Shown piece by piece: positions 1 through 7,931 of a DNA stretch of 38,447 bases (position 1 is its first letter; each line of letters opens with the position of its first letter). The position numbers and the translations under genes were made by a program. The stretch spans positions 1 through 38,447 of the forward strand of contig JALHNS010000018.1 of the NCBI GenBank assembly GCA_022843445.1, given 5' to 3'. The DNA comes from Gemmata sp. (lineage in GTDB: Bacteria > Planctomycetota > Planctomycetia > Gemmatales > Gemmataceae). The notes under the pieces were generated by a model. The model saw only the letters and a program-made list of their open reading frames with translations, made no database searches and was not told the DNA's origin.

Positions 1-756
1 CGCTTTTGCGTTGGGGCCCCCTAATTTCTCCTTCCAGGTGGCGTCGGTGATGTTGGCGAACTCCGCCAACCGCTCGTCGTCGTCGCCGCAACAGAAACGC
101 CCGGCGCTCCCCGCGCGACAGGCGAATTCCCACTCCGCCTCGCCCGGCAGGCGGACCTCGCGCAGCTTGACCTTGCCGTCGCACTTCTTCGTCAGCCATT
201 CGCAGAACTTGCGGGCGTCGTTGCGGCTGACATTCGTAACCGGGTGCCGCTCGCCGGCGCTGCTGACGCCCGTGTTCTGCCAGGTGTATTTCTTGTCCCG
301 GCCTTCAAACTTATTCGCTTCTTCGTTGTAGCCGTATCCACCTTCCAGCATCTCGGCGTCGGTGACGTACTTCGCCTCCTCGACGAACCGTCGGAACTGA
401 GCGCGGGTCACCTCGAACTGGCCGATGTAGTAATCGTCGGTCAGCGTGATCGAGGCCGCCTCCTCGTTGTCGAGTACGTTGGGCTTTTTGTTGTCGAAGT
501 AATCCCGAACGACCTTCTCCTGCTGCTCCTTGGTCGTGCCGATCGTGAAGGTCTTCCCCTTGGCTGCAATTTTCACCAACTTGAGGTCAACCCCCTTGCC
601 CAGGTCGAACACGAGGTACTCGATTTCTTTTTTGAGGGACGGATCGGTTGCTTTTACGGTGCGCGGATTGGCCTCCTGCGCATGAGCCAAACCGCCCCAC
701 ACCAGATGTGCGGCAAGCAGTAACGGCAACACGAAACGCACGATGATTCCGCGCAT
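1..756 (-). CDS. SUMF1-like (formylglycine-generating-enzyme fold) secreted protein, C-terminus beyond window
   Basis: The frame is open from an ATG at 756 to the window edge, giving 252 codons with no stop, so the C-terminal part is missing here. Residues 1-26 look like a Sec signal peptide (a hydrophobic stretch such as VLPLLLAAHLVWGG ending near AHAQ). The SUMF1/FGE-sulfatase signature follows: YYIGQFEVTRAQFRRF, then HPVTNVSRNDARKFCEWL, then RLPGEAEWEFACRAGS at about residues 205-220. This family contains true formylglycine-generating enzymes and many non-catalytic carbohydrate- or protein-binding relatives; the segment holding the catalytic cysteines lies outside the window, so activity cannot be judged. 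It is the last visible gene of a run and starts 23 nt after the DUF1501 stop, which suggests co-transcription. No strong Shine-Dalgarno sequence precedes the ATG. Confidence 0.88.
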   Translation of the reverse strand, partial: MRGIIVRFVLPLLLAAHLVWGGLAHAQEANPRTVKATDPSLKKEIEYLVFDLGKGVDLKLVKIAAKGKTFTIGTTKEQQEKVVRDYFDNKKPNVLDNEEAASITLTDDYYIGQFEVTRAQFRRFVEEAKYVTDAEMLEGGYGYNEEANKFEGRDKKYTWQNTGVSSAGERHPVTNVSRNDARKFCEWLTKKCDGKVKLREVRLPGEAEWEFACRAGSAGRFCCGDDDERLAEFANITDATWKEKLGGPNAKA

Positions 757-779
757 GATGGCTTTCACCCAGAGTAGGA

Positions 780-2222
780 TCAAAACAGCTCCTTGATCGG
801 GTCGTTGTTGAGCAACGCTCCGGCGACCTCGGGCGAGAGCAGTTCGGGCGCGGTGCGGGCGGTTGACGCGTCGAACACCGTGTGCAGCACGGTGGCGAGC
901 AGGTGCTCGGGCCCGTACGCCTCGCCGGCCGGGCGGCCACCCGTACGATCGGATCGGCCGACGACCTGCCCCATTTTCAAGCCGCCGCCCGCCACGAGAA
1001 GCGGGGTCAAGTTGCCCCAGTGGTCCGTCCCGGCGTCTTCCTTGTGCTTGATCGGGCTGCGCCCCATTTCCCCGGTGACGACCAGCAGGATCTGATCGCT
1101 CAGCCCGCGGTCTTTCACGTCGTCCAGGAAGGCCGCAACGGCATGGTCCATTTGGGCCCCCAGAGTGTTCATGCCGACAATCGTGCCCGGGTTGTTCATC
1201 CCGCGGCCGTGGAAATCCCAGCTCGAGTCGACCACCGTTACGAAGCCGCATCCCGCTTCGCACAGGCGCCGCGCCAGCAACAGTTCCTTGCCCAGTTGGT
1301 TCGACCACCGCGCCTGGTCGACCAGCTTCTTCCCTTGGAAAACGAAGTGCTTGCCGCCCTCGTGGTAGTCGGCCATGTCGAAGACGTGACTGGTGTCGTA
1401 CCTCGCGACTACCTTGGGGTCTTCCTTGGAGAGGTCGAACGCGTCCGAGACGCCGCGCAGCAGCAGGTCGTGAGCCTGCTGCTGCAGGTCGCTGCCGCCC
1501 TCGGCCTGGCCGGCGTGCTTCAAGGTGTCGAGTTGTCGCAGCAACTGAAACCGTTCCGTAAAGCGATCGCGGGGCACCGTCAGGGTGAAATTGCCGAGCT
1601 GTTGGGCGCTGCCGTTGCGCACGAACCCCCGGTAGGAACCCCCGAGGCTGCCCGCGGCGCCGAAATCCCGCTCGAGCGTTTTCAGGCCGAAGGTGTCGGT
1701 CGGTTCGCCGAGCCGCAGGCCGGGCATCACGGCTTCCGGTATGACGACGGTGTTCATGGGCAGGCCCGTCCGGGCGCTGAGCGCTCCCGTGCCGCGCGCA
1801 CACATCGCGCCCACGGTCGCGCCCGACCGGTGCCCGCCCGTCAGCACCGGGAGCGCGCTGTGCCCGCCGTTCCGCGAGGCGAAGTTCCGCACCACCGCCA
1901 CGCGGTCCGCCCGCTGCGCCAGTTTCGGGAGGGTGCCGCCGAACCAGACCCCGGGAAGCTTCGTCTGCACCTCTCCGGTGCAACTGCGGTTGTTCTCCGG
2001 GACATCGCGTTTAGGGTCGAACGTCTCGATCTGAGGCGGCCCGCCGTGCAAAAACAGAAAGACGACTGACTTGTTCCGGAGGACGGTCTTCTCCGCTCCC
2101 GCCTTGGCTTTGGCGGCCAGCAAGCCCGACAACGTCAGCCCGCACAGGCTGCCGATGCGCAGGAAGTCGCGGCGGTTGGAGGCAAGACCGTGCGCAAACC
2201 GGGCGTCGGTAATGGTCAACAT
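780..2222 (-). CDS. DUF1501 family protein with Tat leader
   Basis: 480 residues. The N-terminus has a twin-arginine leader (RRDFLRIGSL near residue 18, then a hydrophobic stretch ending KAKAG). Family marks follow: a first-strand motif (VVFLFLHGGPPQIETFDPKRD), a strand with WDFHG (W at about 335) after a LLARRLCEAGCGFVTV helix-strand, and GEMGRSP followed by TDHW (D at about 400). DUF1501 belongs to the alkaline-phosphatase-like fold, so these Asp and His residues probably bind metal; here the usual GRDHW reads GTDHW. The ATG at 2222 has AAGGGG about 9 nt upstream. It is closely related to the DUF1501 at 33020-34426 (same MLTI start, FASxNGGH, SKEDPK and C-terminal ELF). It sits between a short DUF1549 cytochrome and a SUMF1-like gene. 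Substrate unknown. Confidence 0.93.
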   Translation of the reverse strand: MLTITDARFAHGLASNRRDFLRIGSLCGLTLSGLLAAKAKAGAEKTVLRNKSVVFLFLHGGPPQIETFDPKRDVPENNRSCTGEVQTKLPGVWFGGTLPKLAQRADRVAVVRNFASRNGGHSALPVLTGGHRSGATVGAMCARGTGALSARTGLPMNTVVIPEAVMPGLRLGEPTDTFGLKTLERDFGAAGSLGGSYRGFVRNGSAQQLGNFTLTVPRDRFTERFQLLRQLDTLKHAGQAEGGSDLQQQAHDLLLRGVSDAFDLSKEDPKVVARYDTSHVFDMADYHEGGKHFVFQGKKLVDQARWSNQLGKELLLARRLCEAGCGFVTVVDSSWDFHGRGMNNPGTIVGMNTLGAQMDHAVAAFLDDVKDRGLSDQILLVVTGEMGRSPIKHKEDAGTDHWGNLTPLLVAGGGLKMGQVVGRSDRTGGRPAGEAYGPEHLLATVLHTVFDASTARTAPELLSPEVAGALLNNDPIKELF

Positions 2223-2260
2223 GCTGGTACCCCTTGATCAGGCTCGCACATTTCGACTCG

Positions 2261-2282
2261 GTTGCAGTTCCGCGCCTGCAAC
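2261..2282. other. Perfect inverted repeat (7-bp stem, 8-nt loop) between two genes
   Basis: GTTGCAG and CTGCAAC flank an 8-nt loop in the 139-nt gap between the cytochrome stop (2362) and the DUF1501 start (2222). There is no T-run beside it on either strand, so a classical intrinsic terminator is not supported. It could be an attenuator or RNA-stability hairpin, or chance. The rest of the gap shows nothing recognisable. Confidence 0.3.
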
Positions 2283-2361
2283 TCCGACTCAACCTGGCAG
2301 TTCCTGGATCGGCCTCAAGGCTTTCGGGAAGCCCCGATCTGCCGGGGCCGGGCGTGGCGGG

Positions 2362-3990
2362 TCAGTGGTTGAACCGGAATTCCGGGCTGTTGAACAGTGC
2401 CCAGATCACTTGTCGGAGCCCTTCATCGGGCCTGTCCTTACGCTGGTCGAGGTACTCGCCGAACAACTTGTGCTCCTCGGGCGTTGCCGGGCGCGAGAGG
2501 ACGGCCCAGGTGGCCTCGTCGATTTGTCGCCGCGCGTCCGGCAGCTTGCGGAGCACCGGGATCAGCTTGCTGCCCATCGCCTTGAGAATGTTCTCGTCGT
2601 TGCTCAGTTTGAGCGGCTCGTCGATGCCGACCTGGAAATCGTCGAACGGCTGCTCAACGAAGGGGAATGTGCCGCCTCCCCTCTCAACATCAGCGAGCTT
2701 CTTGAGCCGCACCTCGGCAGGGTCGTCCGGCTTGAAGACGTCGGGCTGATTGGCGATGTGATAGGACATGCCCCACTGCGCCGGGGTGAGCGGGCGGGTC
2801 GGGGCGAACGCGAAGAGATCCTTCGCCGGCGGAGTGCCCCTCCACTCACTCGACCGCGCATAAGCCCGGCTGCCGACGAGGCCGGTGATTAAACGCTTGA
2901 GATCGTACTTGTGGGTGATGAGATCCCGCGCCAGCCAGTTCAACAACTCCGGATGGCTGGGGCCATTCTCCGCGTGCATCTGGTCCACGCGCATCACCAG
3001 GCCGTAGCCGTAGAACCGAAACCAGAGGCGGTTGACGATGGACCGCGCGAACATTTCGCGATTGGCTTCGTCGAGTGCGATCTCAGCCAGTCGTTTGCGG
3101 GCGCTGTGCTTCGGTGCGGGCGGCAGCTCCTTGGCTTTCGCGTACTCCTTGGCTTTCTCCTGAATGAGCTTCGTTTCCTCTGCGATTGCCGCAACGAGCT
3201 CCCGCTCGGGCAGGTCGGACACCTCGCCCCTGGTTCCCGACAGGAACATCATCGAGACCTTCCGCGTTTCCCCCGTCTTGGCCTTGAAGTCTGCCACCTT
3301 GACGTACTGGCGCTCGAGAAGCCTCCCCTGGAATTCGTAGCTGTAGCCGAAGAACGCCTTCATGCCGAAGAAGTAGTCCTGGGTCAGCCCTTTGATCTCC
3401 GGGTGGCGGTGGCACTGGGCGCAGGTGATGTTCAGCCCGAAGAAGATGCTGCTCACGTCGCGCGTCAGGGCATCGCCGTCCTTCAACCGCTTGAGCACGA
3501 AGTCGTCGGCCCTCGCTTTGGCCGGCGCACCGGGCTTGGCCGGTTCGGAGACACCGAGCAGGTCGCGAAACATGGCATCCCACGGCCGGTTCGCCTGAAA
3601 CGCCTCCAGGAGGTAAGGCTGGAGGCTCGTCGCGTCGGTGTTTCGATTGCGGAGCAGGACGTCGAACTCGTTGGCGTTGTGGCGGGCGAATCCCGGGGAC
3701 GAGACCAGAGACTCGATCAACTTGCCCCGGTCCAGCGGCTGACCGGCGAACTGGCGGGCTTCGACCGCGGTGGGAATCCGCCCGATGAGGTCGAGGTACA
3801 GCCGACGCACCACCGTGGCGTCGGCCGCGGGCGGCGCGGGCTTGACCTTGGCCTGTTGGAGCTTGGCGTCGATGTAATGGTCGATGACCTCGCCGATCGG
3901 TCGGTCGAGGGGTAACAGCTCTTGCGCCGTCGCGTCGAGCGGCAATCCCAGGAGAACGCCGGCGATGATCCAGGGGGAACACGTTTTCAT
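2362..3990 (-). CDS. Short planctomycete cytochrome-type protein (DUF1549/DUF1553, PSCyt2-PSD1)
   Basis: 542 residues from the ATG at 3990. The frame is open to 4041, but the internal start is preferred because it begins directly with a signal peptide (MKTCSPWIIAGVLLGLPL, cleavage near ATAQ) and does not overlap the WD40 gene ending at 4023. DUF1549 features come first: an RRLYLDLIGRIPT helix, an SPGFARHNANEFDVLLRN segment, and CAQCHRHP at residues 190-197, the single CxxCH. DUF1553 follows: a FARSIVNRLWFRFYGYGLV motif and a C-terminal NSPEFRFNH. Unlike the 699-residue homologue at 15372-17471 it has no N-terminal PSCyt1 domain, so it carries only one potential haem site. It lies between WD40 and DUF1501 genes on the same strand. 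Electron transfer in the envelope is inferred from the family, not shown. Confidence 0.92.
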   Translation of the reverse strand: MKTCSPWIIAGVLLGLPLDATAQELLPLDRPIGEVIDHYIDAKLQQAKVKPAPPAADATVVRRLYLDLIGRIPTAVEARQFAGQPLDRGKLIESLVSSPGFARHNANEFDVLLRNRNTDATSLQPYLLEAFQANRPWDAMFRDLLGVSEPAKPGAPAKARADDFVLKRLKDGDALTRDVSSIFFGLNITCAQCHRHPEIKGLTQDYFFGMKAFFGYSYEFQGRLLERQYVKVADFKAKTGETRKVSMMFLSGTRGEVSDLPERELVAAIAEETKLIQEKAKEYAKAKELPPAPKHSARKRLAEIALDEANREMFARSIVNRLWFRFYGYGLVMRVDQMHAENGPSHPELLNWLARDLITHKYDLKRLITGLVGSRAYARSSEWRGTPPAKDLFAFAPTRPLTPAQWGMSYHIANQPDVFKPDDPAEVRLKKLADVERGGGTFPFVEQPFDDFQVGIDEPLKLSNDENILKAMGSKLIPVLRKLPDARRQIDEATWAVLSRPATPEEHKLFGEYLDQRKDRPDEGLRQVIWALFNSPEFRFNH

Positions 3991-4022
3991 GATGAAGTTC
4001 CCGAGCGGGTGGGAGGGGATCG

Positions 4023-5018
4023 TCACGCGGGGATTTCCCATTTGAGCGCTTTGCCGCTACCGACCGTGTAGAACGCGTCCGCCGCTTCGTTGACGGCCAG
4101 GTCATAGGTGGGGGTGGTGGCGGGGGCCTCTTTGATGACGCGTGGCTTGGCCGGGTCCAAGAAGCACAGGGTGCCGTTCGCGAAGGGAGCTACCAGAATC
4201 CAGGACGACTGCGGGTGCCAGTACATCGACTCGAACTGCCCGCTCGCCTTCTGCTCGTAGGATTTCTGTCCCGTCTGCCAGTCGAAGATTTGCACCAACC
4301 CGGGCCCGGCGATGACGAACAGTTCGCCGGCGCGTTCCTTCCCGGCCAAGGCCAGTGACTTGCCGTCGGGCGAAAACGCCAGGCAGCAAATGCGCGACGC
4401 GGAGAGATAGCCCCCCTGCGAAATCCCGAGGTAACTGGGGGCTTCGAATCGCGCGGCCTCTCGCCCGCTCTCCGTCTCCCAAACGATCACCCGGGCCGCG
4501 TCGTCCGCGGCGGCGACGTGCCGGCCGTCCGGCGAGATCGCACAGGAAAAGATCTTGTTGGGGTTGTCGTACTTGGGCACCCTCGCATCGAATCCGGTCA
4601 GCGTTCGAATCAACCGTCCCGACTTCGCGTCCCACAGCTTGCAGGTCATGTCGTCCGAGATCGTCGCGAGCATCGTTCGGTCACTGTTCACCGCCAGCCG
4701 CCGGATCCACCGGTCGTGCGCCTCGACCGTGCGCACCACCCGGCGGTCTTGCAGATTCCACCAGATCAGCTTGCGGTCCCAGCTCGCCGACACGAGCGTG
4801 TTGTCGATCAGGCCCAGACCGCTCACGTAGCTTTCGTGCCCTTCGAAAACGGCAGTCGCCGCAGGCTTTTCTTGGGCGAAGTCGATCGAATAGATCTTCG
4901 AATCGGAATGGCCGAGCCAGAGACGCTCGCTTCTCGGTTCGCGAACGACGGAAAGAAAATCGCCGGGCTGCGTCACCGTTTTGCTGATCTTCACCCGATC
5001 GAGGTTGGGAGGCGGCAT
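4023..5018 (-). CDS. WD40 repeat protein
   Basis: 331 residues forming a beta-propeller of about seven blades. Visible blades include SASWDRKLIWWNLQ (residues 98-111), ATISDDMTCKLWDAKSG, CAISPDGRHVAAADDAAR, VIVWETESG, CLAFSPDGKSLALAG and VQIFDWQTG, and the C-terminus ends LKWEIPA. The ATG at 5018 has GGAG about 7 nt upstream. No signal peptide or membrane segment is visible, so the protein looks cytoplasmic although its neighbours are exported. The gene starts 33 nt after a DUF1501 stop and ends 32 nt before the short cytochrome start, which supports one operon. In the family such propellers act as protein-interaction scaffolds; the partner is unknown. Confidence 0.92.
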   Translation of the reverse strand: MPPPNLDRVKISKTVTQPGDFLSVVREPRSERLWLGHSDSKIYSIDFAQEKPAATAVFEGHESYVSGLGLIDNTLVSASWDRKLIWWNLQDRRVVRTVEAHDRWIRRLAVNSDRTMLATISDDMTCKLWDAKSGRLIRTLTGFDARVPKYDNPNKIFSCAISPDGRHVAAADDAARVIVWETESGREAARFEAPSYLGISQGGYLSASRICCLAFSPDGKSLALAGKERAGELFVIAGPGLVQIFDWQTGQKSYEQKASGQFESMYWHPQSSWILVAPFANGTLCFLDPAKPRVIKEAPATTPTYDLAVNEAADAFYTVGSGKALKWEIPA

Positions 5019-5051
5019 GTCAATCTCCGGCTGGTTTTTCTCGTGGATGGA

Positions 5052-6365
5052 TCAGGCCAACACCGCGCGGACCGGTTCCGTGTTGTAGGGGGTCAGTCGG
5101 ATCGGTCGGCCGTCGGCCGAGGTGTATTCCTTTTGGTGGTCGATCCCCACGGCCTGGAAGATCGTTGCGAAGAACTGCGCGGCCGTCACGCGATCGGTGG
5201 CGACCGCGGTGCCGTCGGCGTTCGTACTGCCGTGAATGACGCCGGGCTTGATGCCGCACCCGGTCAGCGTCACGCTCCAGCACGCCCCCCAGTGGTCGCG
5301 GCCCCGCTGGGCGTTGATTTGCGGCGTCCGCCCCATCTCGGCAAAGGTCACGACCAGGGTGTCCTGCAACAGGCCGCGTTGCTCCAGGTCTTCGAGCAGG
5401 GCGGACATCACCCGATCGAGCGTGGGAACCTTGGACGCGTGGATCTCGAAGTTCTCGCCGTGCGAATCCCACCACCCGTCGGTCAAGCGAACAAACGGCA
5501 CGCCGGCCTCGATGAGCCGGCGTGCCACCAGGGCCTGCTGTCCGAACAGCGAATGGCCGTAGCGCTCGCGAATCTTAAGCGGCTCGCGGGAGATGTCGAA
5601 CAGGCCGGCGATGTCCATGATGCCGCGGACACGTTGGTAGGACCCGCCGTGGCTGGCGACCGTGCCGTTGCCGCTGCGGTTCTCCTGAAACCGGGCCGCC
5701 AACTGCTCGCGGAGCGCCTCGCGGGCACGGTGGTCGTTGTCCGTCAGTGATGCGGGGAGTTGGATGCCGTCCGGGGCGAGCTTGCCGGCGATGTTGATCG
5801 CCTCGTGGCGCGCCCCGAGGAAGAGGGCGAAATCGAGCTGCTTGTCGCCGCCGCTGAACGGCCAGGTGGCGTTCCAGAACGACACGTGGTCGGGCAGTCC
5901 GGGCTGGGACAGTTCGCGGCCCAGCAGGCACCCCAATGACGGGGTGCGCAGGGTGCCCGTGTCCTGCCGGTCCCCGCTCATGAGTGCGAAGACGCTCGCC
6001 CCGGTGTGGCCGGTGTTCGGGCTGCTGAAGGAGCGTATGACGGCCGATTTGTGAATCCGCGACGCCATCATCGGCATCAGTTCGCTCATCCGGTATCCGG
6101 GCACCGAGGTTTGAATTGCGCGGAAGGGGCCGCCCGTCTTCCGCCCGGGCTTCGGGTCCCAGCTCTCGAACTGGCTCAGCCCCCCGGCCATCCAGAGGAG
6201 GATGACGCGCTTGTGGCGTTTCTCCAGTTGGTTGGCCAACAGCGGATTGCCGAGCGCGTCCAGCCCGGCGAGTCCACCGGCGAAGCCGCCGACGCCCCCA
6301 AGAAACGCGCGCCGGTTGAGCGAGTGCTCCTGGGAGCCGCAGGTCGAAGGAAGCTGCTTGTTCAT
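5052..6365 (-). CDS. DUF1501 family protein with Tat-like leader
   Basis: 437 residues. The twin-arginine leader is LNRRAFLGGVGGFAGGLAGL (from about residue 16). Core family marks are VILLWMAGGLSQFESWDPKP, NTGHTGASVFALMSGDR, a QALVARRLIEAGVPFVRL helix-strand leading to WWDSHGENF (D at about 300), and TFAEMGRTPQIN followed by GRDHW (D at about 357). The Asp/His pairs fit the metal site expected of an alkaline-phosphatase-like fold; the reaction is unknown. It is the first gene of a compact run (DUF1501, WD40, DUF1549, DUF1501, SUMF1-like). The 172 nt upstream (6366-6537) hold no recognisable gene; the promoter is unclear there, and the gene could also be read through from upstream. Confidence 0.93.
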   Translation of the reverse strand: MNKQLPSTCGSQEHSLNRRAFLGGVGGFAGGLAGLDALGNPLLANQLEKRHKRVILLWMAGGLSQFESWDPKPGRKTGGPFRAIQTSVPGYRMSELMPMMASRIHKSAVIRSFSSPNTGHTGASVFALMSGDRQDTGTLRTPSLGCLLGRELSQPGLPDHVSFWNATWPFSGGDKQLDFALFLGARHEAINIAGKLAPDGIQLPASLTDNDHRAREALREQLAARFQENRSGNGTVASHGGSYQRVRGIMDIAGLFDISREPLKIRERYGHSLFGQQALVARRLIEAGVPFVRLTDGWWDSHGENFEIHASKVPTLDRVMSALLEDLEQRGLLQDTLVVTFAEMGRTPQINAQRGRDHWGACWSVTLTGCGIKPGVIHGSTNADGTAVATDRVTAAQFFATIFQAVGIDHQKEYTSADGRPIRLTPYNTEPVRAVLA

Positions 6366-6537
6366 GACCTGGTCTCTGGGGTTCAGCGAGCGAGGACCAC
6401 TTCCCGATCGTCATCGTTGCGTGACGTTATTCCTTCTCGGGCGCACCGACTACAGCAGTTCCTGGGTCGGCTCGGAGCCGTCGGGCGTCGTCCGGAACGG
6501 TCGGCTTGCTGGTTCAACCTCGGGATCAGATGGCGTA

Positions 6538-7931
6538 TCACGCCAGGATCTCAGCCAAGGGGCCGTTCTGGGCCGCGGCCGGCATCTGCGGGTCGAGTTC
6601 GCCGAAGTTCTCGCGCCTGTCGCCCGCCGCGTGCAGCAGCGCCAGGTAGAAGTTGCGGACCGTCCGGTTGGCGGTCTCCTTCGCCCCCTCCCGGTAGGCC
6701 GGGAACTGCAGGAACCGGCCGGCGGTCTTGAGCTTCCCGCCCAGGCCGCCCACCAGCACCAGCGGCCACTCCGCACAGAAGCCGTGGTGCCCCTCGCCCG
6801 AGTCGCTCATCCAAACGATGAGCGTGTTGTCGAGCATCGTGCCGTTGCCCTCGCGCACGGCATCCAGGCGGCGGGCCAGGTCGGCGACGCGCTCGGCGTG
6901 GAAGCGGCGGATCGCGACGGCGAACTTCACGCTGTCGGGCGCGTCGGCCGAGTGGCCGATCGCGTGGCCGTCCTTGGTGACGCCCAGCTCGGTCCACGTG
7001 TGGTACAGGCCGATGCCGCCGGCGGCGTCGAGCGTCACAACGTTCGTCAGCCCCGACGCGAGGGAGGCGGCGGCGATCGAACATTGTGCCTCGAAGCGTT
7101 GCGTCGTCCGCTTGGAGTCGAACTTGTCGAGGGCGGGCAGGTTGGCCCGGAGCCGTTCGCGGTTCTCGTTCACCCGGTCCTGACGGGTTCGCATCTGCTC
7201 GAACGTGTCGAGGTACACGTCGAGGTTCTCCCGGTCCATCGCGGGCAGTTCGGCCCGCACCCGTTTGATGTCGTCGCGGCACCAGTCCAGCAGCTTGTTG
7301 CGGGCCTGGTACTCCTTGCCCGCGTCGCCCCCGGCCACGCTGCCGAACAGCATCCGGAACGCGAGGTCCGGCTGACAGACCATGGGGGTCGGTCGGCGGG
7401 GGCGCCGGCCGAGACGGAGTTGGCGAACGCGGCGTTCGCCGAGGGCGGGACGCACAGCCCGAGCACCGGAATGATGCTCTGCTGGGCGGAGCCGAGGGCG
7501 TGGTCGATGGTCTGACCGGCCACCCCGCGGCGCCAGTTGAAGCAGCCGAGCCCGCCGTAGCCCTTGCCGTGGTCGCCGCCGCCGGAGATCTTGTGCGAGA
7601 GGTTCTGGATGATCCCCAGCCGCTTCTTGAACGGCGCGAGCGGCGCGATGGCCTCCGGCAGTTCGAGGTCCGCGAGCGGCAGGTCGATCAGCCGGTCGCC
7701 CTTGCCCCTCTCGACCCCTTTCGGCTGGACGTGGTGCGGATAGAGGCCGTTGCTCTCCATGAAGAAGATGAACCGCTTCGGCGGCGCCTGCCCGGCCTCC
7801 TCGGCCGCGAGCCGCTGCAGGAACGGCTGGAGCGCGACCGCCCCGGCCCCGAGCGTGACGCCCTTGAGCGCCGTGCGCCGGTCGAGCCGGCCCGGCGTGA
7901 CCATCTTCAGTGCCGTTTGATGGACATTCAT
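6538..7931 (-). pseudogene. DUF1552 family protein, interrupted by one frameshift
   Basis: Two overlapping frames together encode one DUF1552 protein of about 464 residues. The 5' part (7931 to about 7385) carries a Tat leader (DRRTALKGVTLGAG) and the first 180 or so residues. The 3' part, in another frame, runs from about 7384 to the stop at 6538 and includes RNKLLDWCRDDIKRVRAELP and LDNTLIVWMSDSGEGHHG. The intact paralogue at 11751-13163 aligns across both parts. The break falls at a run of five G (7384-7388, C on the coding strand); a sixth base restores the frame as RPPMVCQPD. This may be a real mutation or a homopolymer base-calling error. The start overlaps the upstream cytochrome stop by 4 nt (ATGA), implying translational coupling. 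If the frame is truly broken, only the N-terminal third is made. Confidence 0.85.
7839..7931 (-). repeat. Tat-leader cassette, copy A
   Basis: First 31 codons of the frameshifted DUF1552 gene. They share DRRTALKGVTLGAGA and an almost identical DNA core (GAGCGTGACGCCCTTGAG on the plus strand) with the leaders at 13071, 18439, 28016, 28916 and 32726. Confidence 0.75.

Noticed and set aside
2261-2282. Inverted repeat as an intrinsic terminator
   Set aside because: No T-run follows the stem on either strand, and the genes around it look like one operon. Listed only as a hairpin of unknown role.
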